The notes under the pieces were generated by a model. It was not told where the DNA came from and did not search any database. It worked only from the letters and a program-made list of their open reading frames with translations. A stretch of 33,828 nt of DNA, from positions 1-33,828 of the forward strand of contig RFVC01000021.1 in assembly GCA_009922595.1 (NCBI GenBank), in the 5' to 3' direction. Origin of the DNA: Gammaproteobacteria bacterium (lineage in GTDB: Bacteria > Pseudomonadota > Gammaproteobacteria > Pseudomonadales > Pseudohongiellaceae). Below are positions 1-8,942 of the stretch, piece by piece (positions within the stretch are counted from its first letter, which is position 1; each line of letters opens with the position of its first letter). Both the position numbers and the translations under genes were made by a program.

Positions 1-25
1 GGCCTGCAATTGCAGGCCTTTTTGG
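1..25 (+). terminator. Rho-independent terminator-like palindrome at window edge
   Basis: A perfect 18-base palindrome (positions 1-18) is followed directly by five T residues, which gives a hairpin plus U-tract on the plus strand. It would end a plus-strand transcript coming from outside the window. It may also end the minus-strand tRNA-Met transcript, but the bases needed to judge that lie left of position 1. Confidence 0.6.
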
Positions 26-29
26 GTGT

Positions 30-106
30 TGGTAGCTACGGGTGGACTTGAACCACCGACCCCAGCATTATGAATGCTGTGCTCTAACCGGCTGAGCTAC
101 GTAGCC
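30..106 (-). tRNA. tRNA-Met (CAT), elongator
   Basis: Read on the minus strand this is a 77-nt cloverleaf with an encoded CCA end. It has a seven-pair acceptor stem starting GGCTACG, a D-loop with the usual AGCTCAG and GGTTAGAGC blocks, anticodon loop TTCATAA (anticodon CAT) and a T-loop GTTCAAGTC. The 5' half closely matches the elongator tRNA-Met of E. coli as I recall it, rather than initiator tRNA or the CAT-bearing tRNA-Ile2. The first acceptor pair is G-U instead of G-C. It lies downstream of ychF on the same strand, as in Pseudomonas. Confidence 0.95.
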
Positions 107-335
107 TTGTTTTTCTTTTGCGGCTTCCGATGTACCTAATCTGAAAATTGTTTTTTCGGTATTTCTTGCTTAGCGCATGTCTGTATACGCCTGCGCGAAA
201 AAAACCGTAAAATATTGCTATATCAGGCACTCTCGAAAATCTCATAACCAATATGAAGTTTACCCAATTTCGGGAAATCTTCGAGGGAGCGCATTTTCGT
301 TTTACGTCACTTTAAAGTCAAGGACTTGGGACTTT

Positions 336-1427
336 TTATACATTGAAACGGAAGTGTATAACGTCGCCATCCGCAACGAGATAGTCTTTGCCCTCCAGGC
401 GCCATTTTCCGGCATCCTTGGAGCCCTGTTCACCATTGTTGTCGATAAAATCGTCGTATCCGATGACTTCGGCGCGGATGAATCCCTTCTCGAAATCGGT
501 ATGAATCACGGCCGCCGCCTTGGGGGCGGTGGCGCCTTTCTTAAAGGTCCAGGCGCGGCATTCCTTGGGACCCGCGGTGAAATAGGTCTGCAGACCCAGC
601 AGTGTATAGCCGGCGCGGATAACACGGTCCAGGCCGGGTTCCGTCATCCCCATTTCCTGCAGGAATTCAATTTTCTCTTCCTCATCCAGTTCGGCGATTT
701 CTGATTCCAGCTTGTTGCACACTACAACCACCTCGGCCCCTTCGGCGGCAGCAATCTCCTGGACCAAATCCAGGTGGGGATTGTTCTCGAATCCGTCCTC
801 ATCCACGTTAGCGACATACATAGTAGGTTTTACGGTCAGAAGGTGGAGCGAATAGAGGTCAGTCAGTTCATTAGCATCTAGTCCCAGGCTTCGTACCGGC
901 TGGCCATCGTCGAGATGGGCCTGCACTTTTTCAAGGAGGGCAGTCTGCTTCTGGGCATCCTTATCACCGCTTTTGGCCACGCGGCTGACCTTTTCGAGAG
1001 CTTTCTGCACACTCTCCAGATCGGCCAGGGCCAGTTCGGTGTTGATGGTGTCGATGTCACTTTTGGGATTAATACTGGCGGAGACATGCACCACGTTGTC
1101 ATCTTCAAAGCAGCGAACCACGTGGGCGATAGCATCAGTTTCCCGAATGTTGTGGAGAAACTGGTTGCCGAGCCCCTCGCCTTTGGAAGCGCCCGCCACG
1201 AGACCGGCAATATCCACGAACTCCATGGTGGTCGGAATAACTTCTTTGGGGTTGACGATGCCGGCAATGGCATCAAGCCGCGGGTCGGGAATCGGCACGA
1301 TTCCAGCATTCGGCTCAATGGTGCAGAAAGGAAAGTTCTCTGCCGCGATGCCTGCTTCTGTCAGGGCATTAAAAAGCGTTGATTTGCCCACATTGGGCAG
1401 CCCAACAATTCCGCATTTAATTCCCAT
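336..1427 (-). CDS. ychF: Redox-regulated ATPase YchF (OLA1 family)
   Basis: This 363-residue protein is an Obg-related P-loop NTPase of the YchF/OLA1 family, which prefers ATP and binds ribosomes. The G1 motif GLPNVGKS lies at residues 9-16 and the G3 motif DIAGL at 72-76. The G4 position carries NVDE (207-210) in place of NKxD, which is the family's hallmark. The C-terminal 85 residues form the TGS domain. Length is normal. The ATG overlaps the end of pth by 11 bases, so the two are translated from one message. It is the last protein gene of the minus-strand block before tRNA-Met. The 229 bases between it and the tRNA contain no gene that I can support. Confidence 0.97.
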   Translation of the reverse strand: MGIKCGIVGLPNVGKSTLFNALTEAGIAAENFPFCTIEPNAGIVPIPDPRLDAIAGIVNPKEVIPTTMEFVDIAGLVAGASKGEGLGNQFLHNIRETDAIAHVVRCFEDDNVVHVSASINPKSDIDTINTELALADLESVQKALEKVSRVAKSGDKDAQKQTALLEKVQAHLDDGQPVRSLGLDANELTDLYSLHLLTVKPTMYVANVDEDGFENNPHLDLVQEIAAAEGAEVVVVCNKLESEIAELDEEEKIEFLQEMGMTEPGLDRVIRAGYTLLGLQTYFTAGPKECRAWTFKKGATAPKAAAVIHTDFEKGFIRAEVIGYDDFIDNNGEQGSKDAGKWRLEGKDYLVADGDVIHFRFNV

Positions 1428-2025
1428 CAGGATTGTCCTTATTCTCAGTTTCTTTGTTGTCGGTATGCAGCGTCTTCATCGCATCCTGGATGTTTCCGTT
1501 TACCAACACCGGCATCAGGCGGATCGCTTCATCAATATTGTCCTGGATAGCTTCGGCTTCCTGTTTTGAGGGCTCACTAAGCACATAGTCCTTGCCCTTT
1601 ACGGTGGGTCGGCCGATACCTATGCGCAGACGGTGAAAATCACTCCTGCCCATTGCCTTGGCTATATCCCTGACGCCATTGTGTCCCCCATGACCGCCAC
1701 CTGTTTTCAGGCGGACTGTACCAACCGGCAGATCCAGTTCGTCATAAGCGACCAGGATTTCCAGCGGATCTATATCAAAATATTTAGCCATGGCCGATAC
1801 TGCCTGGCCGCTGGCATTCATATAAGTGGTTGGAAAGAGCAGCCTTACGTCACGGCCATCAATCGTGATGCGTTCCGCCATGCCATAAAATTTACTCTCT
1901 GCACGCAATTCTCCGTGATAGTCGTCGCATAGACTTTCCAGGAACAGGGCGCCGGCGTTATGGCGGGTAAAGCGGTATTGCTGGCCTGGATTTCCCAGAC
2001 CAACAATCAGTTTGATGCCGCTCAT
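1417..2025 (-). CDS. pth: Peptidyl-tRNA hydrolase
   Basis: Pth cleaves peptidyl-tRNA released from stalled ribosomes so that the tRNA can be reused. The 202-residue protein keeps the active-site set known from the E. coli enzyme: Asn12 in GLGNPG, catalytic His22 in TRHNAG, Asn70 in the MNASG block, Asp95 in YDELDLP and Asn116 in GGHNG. The C-terminus has a short charged Asn/Glu/Lys tail. It sits between rplY (22 bases upstream) and ychF (11-base overlap), the usual arrangement in gammaproteobacteria. The ribosome binding site before the ATG at 2025 is weak, which suggests dependence on translation of rplY. Confidence 0.97.
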   Translation of the reverse strand: MSGIKLIVGLGNPGQQYRFTRHNAGALFLESLCDDYHGELRAESKFYGMAERITIDGRDVRLLFPTTYMNASGQAVSAMAKYFDIDPLEILVAYDELDLPVGTVRLKTGGGHGGHNGVRDIAKAMGRSDFHRLRIGIGRPTVKGKDYVLSEPSKQEAEAIQDNIDEAIRLMPVLVNGNIQDAMKTLHTDNKETENKDNPDGN

Positions 2026-2047
2026 CGTAAGGGTGAGTTAGACGAGA

Positions 2048-2752
2048 TTACTCGCTGCTGTCGTCGCCGGCAGAGTCATCAGCACCACCTTGATCGGCTG
2101 CTGGTGCGTCGCCCTCAGCGGCTTCTCCTTCTGCCGCTCCAACTTCAGGCTCTTCAACAGCCCGGGCACGGATTTCTGTCACAGACACGACGGCATAGTC
2201 GTGCTCTTCACCGTGGGAAAGATCGACACTGGTAACGCCTTCAGGCAGTTTCAGGTCGGAGATGTGAACGATGTCGCCGGTATGAACGTCAGCCATATCC
2301 ACTTCAATGTACTCAGGCAGGTCTTTGGGTAGACAGGACACCTGTAGCTCGTTCATGGAAGTAATAATCTGGCCATTTTCCAGTTTCACACCCACACAGG
2401 AATTTTCATTAACGAGGTGAAGCGGAACGTTCACGGTCAGGGCAACATCAGCGCGCACGCGCAGGAAGTCTGCATGCATGATCCTGGGTTTGGCAGGATG
2501 CCTCTGCAGGTCCTTGATAACGACATTTTCAGTGGTGCCATCAAGGTTCAGTTCGATAATGGATGAGAAAAAGGCCTCGTTTTCAGTGGCATGGAAAATG
2601 TCATCATGCCTAATGGTAATAGACACAGGATCTTTACCTGCGCCGTAAACGATACCCGGGATGTTGCCTTCGAGGCGACGCAGGCGGCGGCTCGCACCTT
2701 TCCCTACGTCTGTGCGTGCTGATGCATCCAGCACAATGTCTTGTTTAGCCAT
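2048..2752 (-). CDS. rplY: 50S ribosomal protein bL25, long Ctc form
   Basis: bL25 binds 5S rRNA in the large subunit. This 234-residue protein is the long CTC/TL5 form: an N-terminal 5S-binding domain (residues 1 to about 95, with GKGASRRLRR near the start), a second beta domain to about residue 190, and an acidic Glu/Ala/Asp-rich tail. E. coli has only the short single-domain form, whereas Pseudomonas and many others have the long one. A good ribosome binding site (AGAGGA) precedes the ATG. The 87 bases between prs and this gene include a small hairpin (AACCC/GGGTT) without a U-tract, so read-through from prs is likely. Confidence 0.95.
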   Translation of the reverse strand: MAKQDIVLDASARTDVGKGASRRLRRLEGNIPGIVYGAGKDPVSITIRHDDIFHATENEAFFSSIIELNLDGTTENVVIKDLQRHPAKPRIMHADFLRVRADVALTVNVPLHLVNENSCVGVKLENGQIITSMNELQVSCLPKDLPEYIEVDMADVHTGDIVHISDLKLPEGVTSVDLSHGEEHDYAVVSVTEIRARAVEEPEVGAAEGEAAEGDAPAADQGGADDSAGDDSSE

Positions 2753-2839
2753 TTTAGATTTCCTCTTTTAACAGCTTGTCTTCACGGGTCTGCGACCAAC
2801 CCGGAAGGGTTAATTTAACTGTCTTCGCTGTTCTAACAC

Positions 2840-3790
2840 TTACGTGTTATCGAACATAGCGCTGACAGACTCTTCATTGCTGACTCGCCTGATTGACTCT
2901 CCAAGGAACTTGCCCATGGTAAGTTGGCGAATCTTCTTGCACTTCTTGGCTTCCTCCGACAGCGGAATGGTGTCAGTCACCACCAGCGAGTCGAGAGAAG
3001 AATTATTCAGGTTTTCCATCGCGTTGCCTGACAGTACGGGATGCGTAGCGTAGGCGACCACTTTGATTGCGCCTTCGTCTTTCAGGGCATCAGCGGCCTT
3101 GCACAGGGTGCCGGCTGTATCGACCATGTCGTCGACAATCAGGCACGTACGTCCCTTCACCTCACCAATCAGGTTCATGACCTGGGATTCATTGGCTTTT
3201 GGACGACGTTTATCGATGATCGCCAGGTCAATATCCAGCTGTTTTGCAAAGGCACGGGCCCTGACTACACCGCCAATATCCGGCGACACTACGATCAGGT
3301 CCTTGTAATTGTTGCGAATCACTTCATCTACCAGAACTGGAGAGGCATAGACGTTGTCCACCGGGATCTGGAAAAAGCCCTGGATCTGTTCAGCATGCAG
3401 GTCAACGGTCAAAAGGCGGTGGACTCCAACGGCGCTGATCATATCAGCAACAACCTTGGCGCTGATGGGGACGCGGCCAGATCGTACGCGGCGATCCTGG
3501 CGGGCATAACCAAAGTAAGGAACCACAGCTGTTATACGGTTTGCTGAGGAGCGGTGCAGGGCATCAGCCATGAGCAACAGCTCCATCAGGTTGCTGTTGG
3601 TGGGTGCACAGGTAGGCTGGATGATGAAGACATCCTGACCGCGAACGTTCTCGTTAAGCTCAACGTTGATCTCACCGTCACTGAATTTCTGTACTTCAGC
3701 GCGACCCAGAGGCACACCCAGCCAGCGGGCGACTTTTTCCGCCAGTTCCGGGTTGGCATTGCCGGTAAAAACCATTAGGTTGTTGGCCAT
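2840..3790 (-). CDS. prs: Ribose-phosphate pyrophosphokinase (PRPP synthase)
   Basis: Prs makes PRPP from ribose 5-phosphate and ATP for purine, pyrimidine, histidine, tryptophan and NAD synthesis. At 316 residues it has the normal class I length. It carries the ATP-loop region FGYARQDRR (93-101), a metal-binding His in VDLHAEQ (129-135) and the PRPP-binding signature [10 protein letters not shown] (219-228). The ATG at 3790 gives the canonical short N-terminus before the first beta strand. A tRNA-Gln gene lies 74 bases upstream on the same strand, as in Pseudomonas, so prs probably shares a transcript with ispE and the tRNA. Confidence 0.97.
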   Translation of the reverse strand: MANNLMVFTGNANPELAEKVARWLGVPLGRAEVQKFSDGEINVELNENVRGQDVFIIQPTCAPTNSNLMELLLMADALHRSSANRITAVVPYFGYARQDRRVRSGRVPISAKVVADMISAVGVHRLLTVDLHAEQIQGFFQIPVDNVYASPVLVDEVIRNNYKDLIVVSPDIGGVVRARAFAKQLDIDLAIIDKRRPKANESQVMNLIGEVKGRTCLIVDDMVDTAGTLCKAADALKDEGAIKVVAYATHPVLSGNAMENLNNSSLDSLVVTDTIPLSEEAKKCKKIRQLTMGKFLGESIRRVSNEESVSAMFDNT

Positions 3791-3864
3791 GTCTCTGGAT
3801 CCTGTCCTGGTTCTATTTATTTATAGTTATCTTGAACGTCGTCTGTGAACGGTTTCAGTGTTAA

Positions 3865-3939
3865 TGGCTGGGGTGGGAGGATTCGAACCTCCGCATGCAA
3901 GGATCAAAACCTTGTGCCTTACCACTTGGCGACACCCCA
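3865..3939 (-). tRNA. tRNA-Gln (TTG)
   Basis: On the minus strand a 75-nt cloverleaf with encoded CCA can be drawn. The acceptor stem TGGGGTG pairs with CACCCCA, the anticodon loop TTTTGAT gives anticodon TTG, and the T-loop is GTTCGAATC. A U at position 1 with a weak first pair is typical of tRNA-Gln. It is only 24 bases after the ispE stop, with no obvious terminator or strong promoter between, so it may be cut from the longer ispE-prs message. Confidence 0.96.
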
Positions 3940-3963
3940 AGAATACTGACTTAATAATTTACC

Positions 3964-4821
3964 CTATAAGGGCTTTCTTAAAGCCTGGTGAAGCGGAGAT
4001 TCGTTGACTCCCCTGGCCACAAAGGCTGATTTTAAACCTGGCAGGTCAATCCTGGCCTGCTGCAGGGCCTGTCTAGCTTCCTGCTCCGTTTCGTAGGCCG
4101 CAAATACGCTTGATCCTGTCCCTGTCATGCGTGTTTCACTGATACAGGAAAGCCAGTCCAGCACCTTTTTTACCTCTGGGTAAAGGCTGCAGACCAGCGT
4201 TTCGCAGTCATTTTTACTACCAGAAAACGGAAAGCCGGCTATTTTGATGGCGGGAGTGTGTCTTGTCAATTGCGGATGAGAAAAAACTTCCCCTGTTGAG
4301 ACGGGGCAATCCGGGGTCAGCACGAGGTACCAACGTTCAGGAATATCAATTACTTGCAGCAATTCACCCACGCCTTCAGCCCAGGCTGAAAAGCCCTTTA
4401 CAAAGACTGGTACATCGGCCCCCAGGGCAAGACCCAGACGGGCTAATTCGTCCGGTTTTAGACCGCAATTCCAGAGCCTGTTAAGTCCCAGCAGGGTAGT
4501 AGCTGCATCTGAGCTGCCGCCGCCAAGGCCGCCTCCTGTCGGCAGGACTTTTTTCAGCAAGATATGGGCACCACTGACCCCACCAGTTTCCTTGAATAGC
4601 AGCTGGGCTGCCCGAAGGACCAGGTTTTGCGAATTTTCCAGTTCTTCCATGGTGCAGCTGAACTGAATGTCTTTGCTGTCGGTTGGCGTGATGGTCAGCG
4701 TGTCCCCGTAATCTAGGAGCTGAAATACCGTCTGCAGATTGTGGTAGCCGTCATCCCGCTGCCCGGTGATATGGAGGAAGAGATTGAGTTTGGCAGGGGC
4801 TGGTAATGTTATGGATTCCAC
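3964..4821 (-). CDS. ispE: 4-diphosphocytidyl-2-C-methyl-D-erythritol kinase
   Basis: IspE phosphorylates CDP-methylerythritol in the non-mevalonate isoprenoid pathway. It is a GHMP kinase. The substrate-binding block PAKLNLFL is near the N-terminus, the glycine-rich ATP loop GGGLGGGSSDAA is near residue 100, and the C-terminal MTGTGSSVF block is present. The open frame reaches a TTG at 4827, but the GTG at 4821 is preferred because a GAGGA ribosome binding site lies seven bases before it; this gives 285 residues. The gene follows lolB by a few bases, and the lolB stop overlaps this ribosome binding site, so the two are translationally coupled. Confidence 0.95.
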   Translation of the reverse strand: MESITLPAPAKLNLFLHITGQRDDGYHNLQTVFQLLDYGDTLTITPTDSKDIQFSCTMEELENSQNLVLRAAQLLFKETGGVSGAHILLKKVLPTGGGLGGGSSDAATTLLGLNRLWNCGLKPDELARLGLALGADVPVFVKGFSAWAEGVGELLQVIDIPERWYLVLTPDCPVSTGEVFSHPQLTRHTPAIKIAGFPFSGSKNDCETLVCSLYPEVKKVLDWLSCISETRMTGTGSSVFAAYETEQEARQALQQARIDLPGLKSAFVARGVNESPLHQALRKPL

Positions 4822-4831
4822 CGGCAAATCC

Positions 4832-5503
4832 TCAGGGCAGTACCCAGTTGCTAATCAGAAAGGTGAGGCGATAGGGTGACTGGGTCAGCCGGATGCGTGC
4901 GGGCAGGGGCCGCTGCTGAACAAACTCAAAACGGTCAAATTCCATTGTCCACCGTATACCACTGGCATCCTCCTGGACGATCCTAGAGACCAGCCCATCT
5001 TCACCGCGACTGATATTTGCCGGCCTTGTTGGGGAGGGAATGCCGCGGACCCAGTAGAGTAGTTCTGAGGCTGGAAAAGCATACCCCAGCATGGCAGTTG
5101 TGACTGCTTCAAGGCTCTCAGCATGAATCGGCTCTTCACCGTTTTTTTCTATTACAACATTGTCGCGACCACCGCTGATGCGGACTGCACCAAGTCCAAG
5201 TGTTCCGCTGAGGTTGATGTCATAGTCTTCCTCTTGCTGGAACCAGTTGATGTTTATTGTGTCGGATTCGCTGCCGCTTCTTATATTAAGCCTGCCGCGC
5301 AGATTCCAGTTTTCTAGCGCGGCCAATGATTCCAAGTAACTCGCCGGGTAGCTGGTTTTTGGCATAGGGGTCGTAGCGCAGGCTGCCAGCAGGAAGCAGG
5401 CCGGTATCCACAGGCACAGGCTCAGGAATGAACTAGAAGATTTTGACTGTTGGGCGGCGTCAATCAGAAGTGAGCCGCTCCATGGTGCTGCGGATGAATT
5501 CAC
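4832..5503 (-). CDS. lolB: Outer-membrane lipoprotein insertion protein LolB
   Basis: LolB is the outer-membrane receptor that takes lipoproteins from LolA and inserts them. The 223-residue frame has a lipobox LLAAC with the acylated cysteine at residue 42. The mature part includes the WNLRGRLNI strand and an exposed hydrophobic loop typical of LolB. Position between the TPR lipoprotein gene and ispE agrees with this. The start is a GTG that lies 44 bases inside the upstream gene with no clear ribosome binding site. This gives an unusually long stretch of about 25 residues before the hydrophobic core. No other ATG, GTG or TTG lies before that core. Confidence 0.88.
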   Translation of the reverse strand: MNSSAAPWSGSLLIDAAQQSKSSSSFLSLCLWIPACFLLAACATTPMPKTSYPASYLESLAALENWNLRGRLNIRSGSESDTININWFQQEEDYDINLSGTLGLGAVRISGGRDNVVIEKNGEEPIHAESLEAVTTAMLGYAFPASELLYWVRGIPSPTRPANISRGEDGLVSRIVQEDASGIRWTMEFDRFEFVQQRPLPARIRLTQSPYRLTFLISNWVLP

Positions 5504-7289
5504 TGTTTGGTTGTGATTCCAGCGCCTTGCGCCAGATACTGCGGGCCTGCGTTCTTTCGCCTGTCACCCACAGAACTTCGCCAAGATGGGCGGCGACTTC
5601 GTGATCGGGGAACAGCTCGTAGGCTCGGTCAAGGTTTTCTATAGCTTCTTCATACATGCCAAGCCGGTACTGTACCCAGCCCAGGCTATCTATTATGGCT
5701 GCATCATTTGGGGCAAGCTCAAAAGCGCGCTTTATGAGTTCATAGGCTTCATTGAAGCGGTCAGTCCGGTCAGCCAGCGTGTAGCCCAGGCTGTTATAGG
5801 CAACGGGATTGTTGGGATTGAGCTGGATAATCCTGCGCAGGTCTTCTTCCATCAGGGTCAGGTCATTGATTTCCTGGCTGTAGACAGAGCGCAGGAACAG
5901 AAGCTGGATATTGTTGGGAAACGCTCCCACGGCATTGTTGAGAACACGGCCTGCCTCATCCATCTGACCCTCATCCATCAAGATATTGGCTTCCATGGAG
6001 AGCAAGGCAATATTGTAGTCAGGATTGCGAAAGCGGACATTCTGCAGTCGGGATCTCACTTCCCTGTAGCGTCCTGCACGAATCATTAACTCAGTCAGGC
6101 TGCGCTGAGCCTGCAGGAAATTGCCGCCTCCGTTTACGTTAAAGAAATGTTTAATGGCCTCATCATTTTTATTTTCCTGAACACTGATAAAACCGAGGTA
6201 GTAATGGGCGTCATCCAGTCGCTGTGCATTCTCGACCATGATTTCAAAATACTGCCTTGCTTCACTGAACAGGTTGATCTCCATGCTAAGCAGGGCAAGC
6301 GAGTAGAGCATGTCGTAATCATCAGGGTACTGTTCAACGATAATGGCAAACTGGTCGCGGGCATCACTGTAGCGTTGGTCATCAATAAGCTTGCGAGCAT
6401 ACTGAAAGCGTAGCTCTTTATGGTTGCTGTTGTTTTCCAGCGCCTCCTGTAAACGCTCTCTTGCCTGTTCTGGCCTTTCCAGAATCTCGAGCAATTCCAC
6501 TTCAAGCAGGACCACCTCAGGGTTGTCATTCAAGGCATCGGTGAGGGTGCTAACTTCCATGTAGGCTTCTTCAGCCTGGCTATTCTGGTGGTGGAGGTGA
6601 GCTAGACCAAGCTTTACAGATTGATTTTCAGGGTAGAGAGTTTTAAGTTCCAGGAGATCGGCAATCAGTGCATCAAAAAATAGCTCAGCATCGTTATCGA
6701 CGGCAGTACGGTTTGTGATGAGACGAAAATCAATGTTGTAACCGAGGGCCAGCAGTTTCTTCATGTGAGTCATTGCTTCACGATAGCGGCCCAGTGTTGC
6801 CATTTGGAAAGCCAGCGTTCTCAATGCCTCCTGGGATTCCGGCTCTTTCGCCAGCCAGAGGTTGCTGGTTTCAATCGCAGCCGGAATATCACGCATGAAG
6901 GAGGCTATTCGTGAGGCGCGACGGATTATATTGATGTCATTAGTCTCGCGAGCGAGGGCGAGGTAATCCTCTAGAGCTTTCTGGTTGTAACCTCGCTGGC
7001 CTGCCATTTCAGCAATGATGACGCGAGTCAGGACGTCTTCATCGAAATTTCCGTACTGGATCTCAACAGGTTCCGGCAGAGGTTGGGGAACTACCTCCAC
7101 AACTTTGTCGGACGTTTGCGCTTCACTAACCGAACTGTTGGCTGCTACAGTCGAGTCGTCTTGGGGTACGGTGGTGGCACAGGCAGAAAGGAGTGTTAAT
7201 CCCAGCGCCGCAAGCGGAATCCGGCCCGAGGAAAGCATTTCCAGGAGGTTTGTCTTCATTAACGTTGAAATTGTCTTTTTGGTATTCAT
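5460..7289 (-). CDS. TPR-repeat lipoprotein (PA4667-like)
   Basis: This is a 609-residue protein with a lipoprotein signal (lipobox LLSAC, Cys37) followed by a long solenoid of tetratricopeptide repeats. At least ten helical pairs can be read, with clear TPR patterns near the C-terminus (NSLGYTLADR, DSLGWVQYRLG, HLGEVLWVTG). It is probably anchored on the periplasmic side of the outer membrane and may act as a protein-interaction scaffold in envelope assembly. Its place before lolB and opposite hemA matches PA4667 of Pseudomonas aeruginosa, as I recall that locus. The ATG at 7289 would leave a leader of only about five bases after the promoter at 7301-7329. An internal ATG at 7259 also gives a good signal peptide. 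Biochemical role unknown. Confidence 0.85.
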   Translation of the reverse strand: MNTKKTISTLMKTNLLEMLSSGRIPLAALGLTLLSACATTVPQDDSTVAANSSVSEAQTSDKVVEVVPQPLPEPVEIQYGNFDEDVLTRVIIAEMAGQRGYNQKALEDYLALARETNDINIIRRASRIASFMRDIPAAIETSNLWLAKEPESQEALRTLAFQMATLGRYREAMTHMKKLLALGYNIDFRLITNRTAVDNDAELFFDALIADLLELKTLYPENQSVKLGLAHLHHQNSQAEEAYMEVSTLTDALNDNPEVVLLEVELLEILERPEQARERLQEALENNSNHKELRFQYARKLIDDQRYSDARDQFAIIVEQYPDDYDMLYSLALLSMEINLFSEARQYFEIMVENAQRLDDAHYYLGFISVQENKNDEAIKHFFNVNGGGNFLQAQRSLTELMIRAGRYREVRSRLQNVRFRNPDYNIALLSMEANILMDEGQMDEAGRVLNNAVGAFPNNIQLLFLRSVYSQEINDLTLMEEDLRRIIQLNPNNPVAYNSLGYTLADRTDRFNEAYELIKRAFELAPNDAAIIDSLGWVQYRLGMYEEAIENLDRAYELFPDHEVAAHLGEVLWVTGERTQARSIWRKALESQPNSEFIRSTMERLTSD

Positions 7290-7300
7290 ATCAGGCAGTT

Positions 7301-7329
7301 AGTATAACGAGGGGGGATAACCCGCTCAA
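7301..7329 (-). promoter_or_regulatory. Sigma70-type promoter for the TPR-lolB-ispE operon
   Basis: On the minus strand TTGAGC (7324-7329) and TATACT (7301-7306) are separated by exactly 17 bases. The spacer contains a run of C residues. Transcription should start near 7294, just before the TPR gene. Confidence 0.6.
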
Positions 7330-7560
7330 TGCCGGCAAACTAGAGGCGTTGTCATAAATGATGAATTTAATCTGTTTAGCACCCAACCCGTATAAACGGC
7401 GGTTACTCCAATATACGTGCAGTATGGAGGATTAGAGCTTAATGCGGCTTTAATCCGAAATGCCTTGATAGGCACAGAGGGGCGGATTGAGTAGAATGCG
7501 CGGTTCGACGCCAAAAAATGAATAAATGGCGCATATTTACGACTTTTTATAACTTCTTTT

Positions 7561-8892
7561 ATGACTACGTTGTTACTGGGTATTAACCACAACACGGCCA
7601 GCATTGATGTTCGTGAAAAGGTGGCTTTTGCCCCGGAAAAAATGCATGACGCTCTCCAGCTGGCCTGCGCGGATGTGGGGCTGGATGAAATAGTCATCGT
7701 CTCCACCTGCAACCGTACTGAGCTTTACTGTGAGCCGGGTGAAGCCAGGGCTGTGTCAGAAAAAAGCGAGGAAGTCTACCAGCATATCCAGCAGTGGCTT
7801 GGTCAGTACCACGGGCTAAGTCATGAGCAGCTGGAGAACTGTGTCTATATCCACAGCGATCTTGAAGCTGTTAGGCATTGCATGAAAGTTGCCAGTGGCC
7901 TTGATTCGATGGTGCTGGGAGAACCGCAGATCCTGGGCCAGCTCAAGTCGGCCTATGCCGTCGCGCGTGAGGCCGGTACCGTCGGCAACAACCTGAGTCG
8001 GCTTTTCGAGGAAACCTTTGCAGTCGCCAAGCAGGTTCGCACCGATACGGCTATCGGGGAAAATCCGGTTTCAGTGGCGTTCGCTGCCGTTTCGCTGGCA
8101 GAACATATTTTCAGTGATTTATCCCAGACCAGTGCGCTCATGATCGGCGCTGGTAAAACTATAGAACTTGTCGTGCAGCATCTGCGTAATGCGGGTGTTT
8201 CAAATGTTTCAGTCGCTAACCGAACACTGGAACATGCCCTCGAACTGAAAGAGAGATATGGCGTGCACGCTGTTCTGCTGGCTGATCTGGCAGAGGAGTT
8301 GGAGAAAGCGGATATTGTCGTCAGCTCCACGGCAAGCCAGGTGCCCGTTGTCGGCAAGGGGACAGTGGAAAGAGCGCTCAAGGCAAGAAAGCATAAACCG
8401 ATTTTTTTGGTCGATCTGGCCGTTCCGAGAGATATTGAACCCGAGGCAGGAGAACTGGAGGATATCTACCTCTACAGCGTTGATGATCTTGCCCAGGTAA
8501 TCGACTCCAACCTGCAAAGCCGACAGGAGGCTGCCGAGGAAGCCGAAAAAATTATTGACCAGGGTGTTTATCGCTACGAAGAAAAATTACGCACAATGGG
8601 TGTTGTCTCAACACTTAAGAATTTTCGCCAGAAAGCTGAATCCATTCGCGATACGGAACTGGAAAAAGCACTCAAGATGCTCGATAAAGGCGAAGCGCCT
8701 GAAAAAGTGCTCGCTAACCTGGCTCGCCTGTTAACCAACAAGCTGATTCATGCACCAAGCGTGCAGATGAAAAAAGCCAGTGCCGATGGTCGCAGTGAGC
8801 TTATTCAGCTGGCCGAGAAACTGTTTGAACTTGAAGCCAGCAACGAGTCGGTGCCTGAATTTAATTCTGAAGATGAAAAACAGCAGCCCTGA
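7561..8892 (+). CDS. hemA: Glutamyl-tRNA reductase
   Basis: HemA reduces glutamyl-tRNA to glutamate-1-semialdehyde with NADPH, the first committed step of C5-pathway haem synthesis. The 443-residue protein has the catalytic Cys50 in STCNRTELY (48-56), the substrate-site block [11 protein letters not shown] near residue 120, an NADPH fold starting at MIGAG near residue 195, and a C-terminal dimerisation helix. The ATG gives the canonical [13 protein letters not shown] start, yet no Shine-Dalgarno sequence precedes it. A TAGAAT element near 7495 could be a -10 box but no convincing -35 was found. hemA leads a run with prfA, prmC and moeB and diverges from the TPR gene. Confidence 0.97.
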   Translation: MTTLLLGINHNTASIDVREKVAFAPEKMHDALQLACADVGLDEIVIVSTCNRTELYCEPGEARAVSEKSEEVYQHIQQWLGQYHGLSHEQLENCVYIHSDLEAVRHCMKVASGLDSMVLGEPQILGQLKSAYAVAREAGTVGNNLSRLFEETFAVAKQVRTDTAIGENPVSVAFAAVSLAEHIFSDLSQTSALMIGAGKTIELVVQHLRNAGVSNVSVANRTLEHALELKERYGVHAVLLADLAEELEKADIVVSSTASQVPVVGKGTVERALKARKHKPIFLVDLAVPRDIEPEAGELEDIYLYSVDDLAQVIDSNLQSRQEAAEEAEKIIDQGVYRYEEKLRTMGVVSTLKNFRQKAESIRDTELEKALKMLDKGEAPEKVLANLARLLTNKLIHAPSVQMKKASADGRSELIQLAEKLFELEASNESVPEFNSEDEKQQP

Positions 8893-8942
8893 GCTGCAAA
8901 AACCTGATCTGAAGAATTTCCTGACACTAACTATCATCCCTT

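Noticed and set aside
177-704. Plus-strand open frame of 175 codons
   Set aside because: Its second half lies opposite the C-terminal part of ychF, which is certain. The first half has no recognisable protein character and no ribosome binding site.
2780-2820. Hairpin AACCC/GGGTT between prs and rplY
   Set aside because: The stem is only five pairs and has no T-run in the direction of transcription, so it is not called a terminator.
3041-3547. Plus-strand frame of 168 codons opposite prs
   Set aside because: It is entirely antisense to a highly conserved gene and its product looks like a random shadow.
7330-7560. Possible hemA promoter elements (TAGAAT, TATAAA)
   Set aside because: No -35 box at acceptable spacing was found, so no promoter is annotated although one must exist here.
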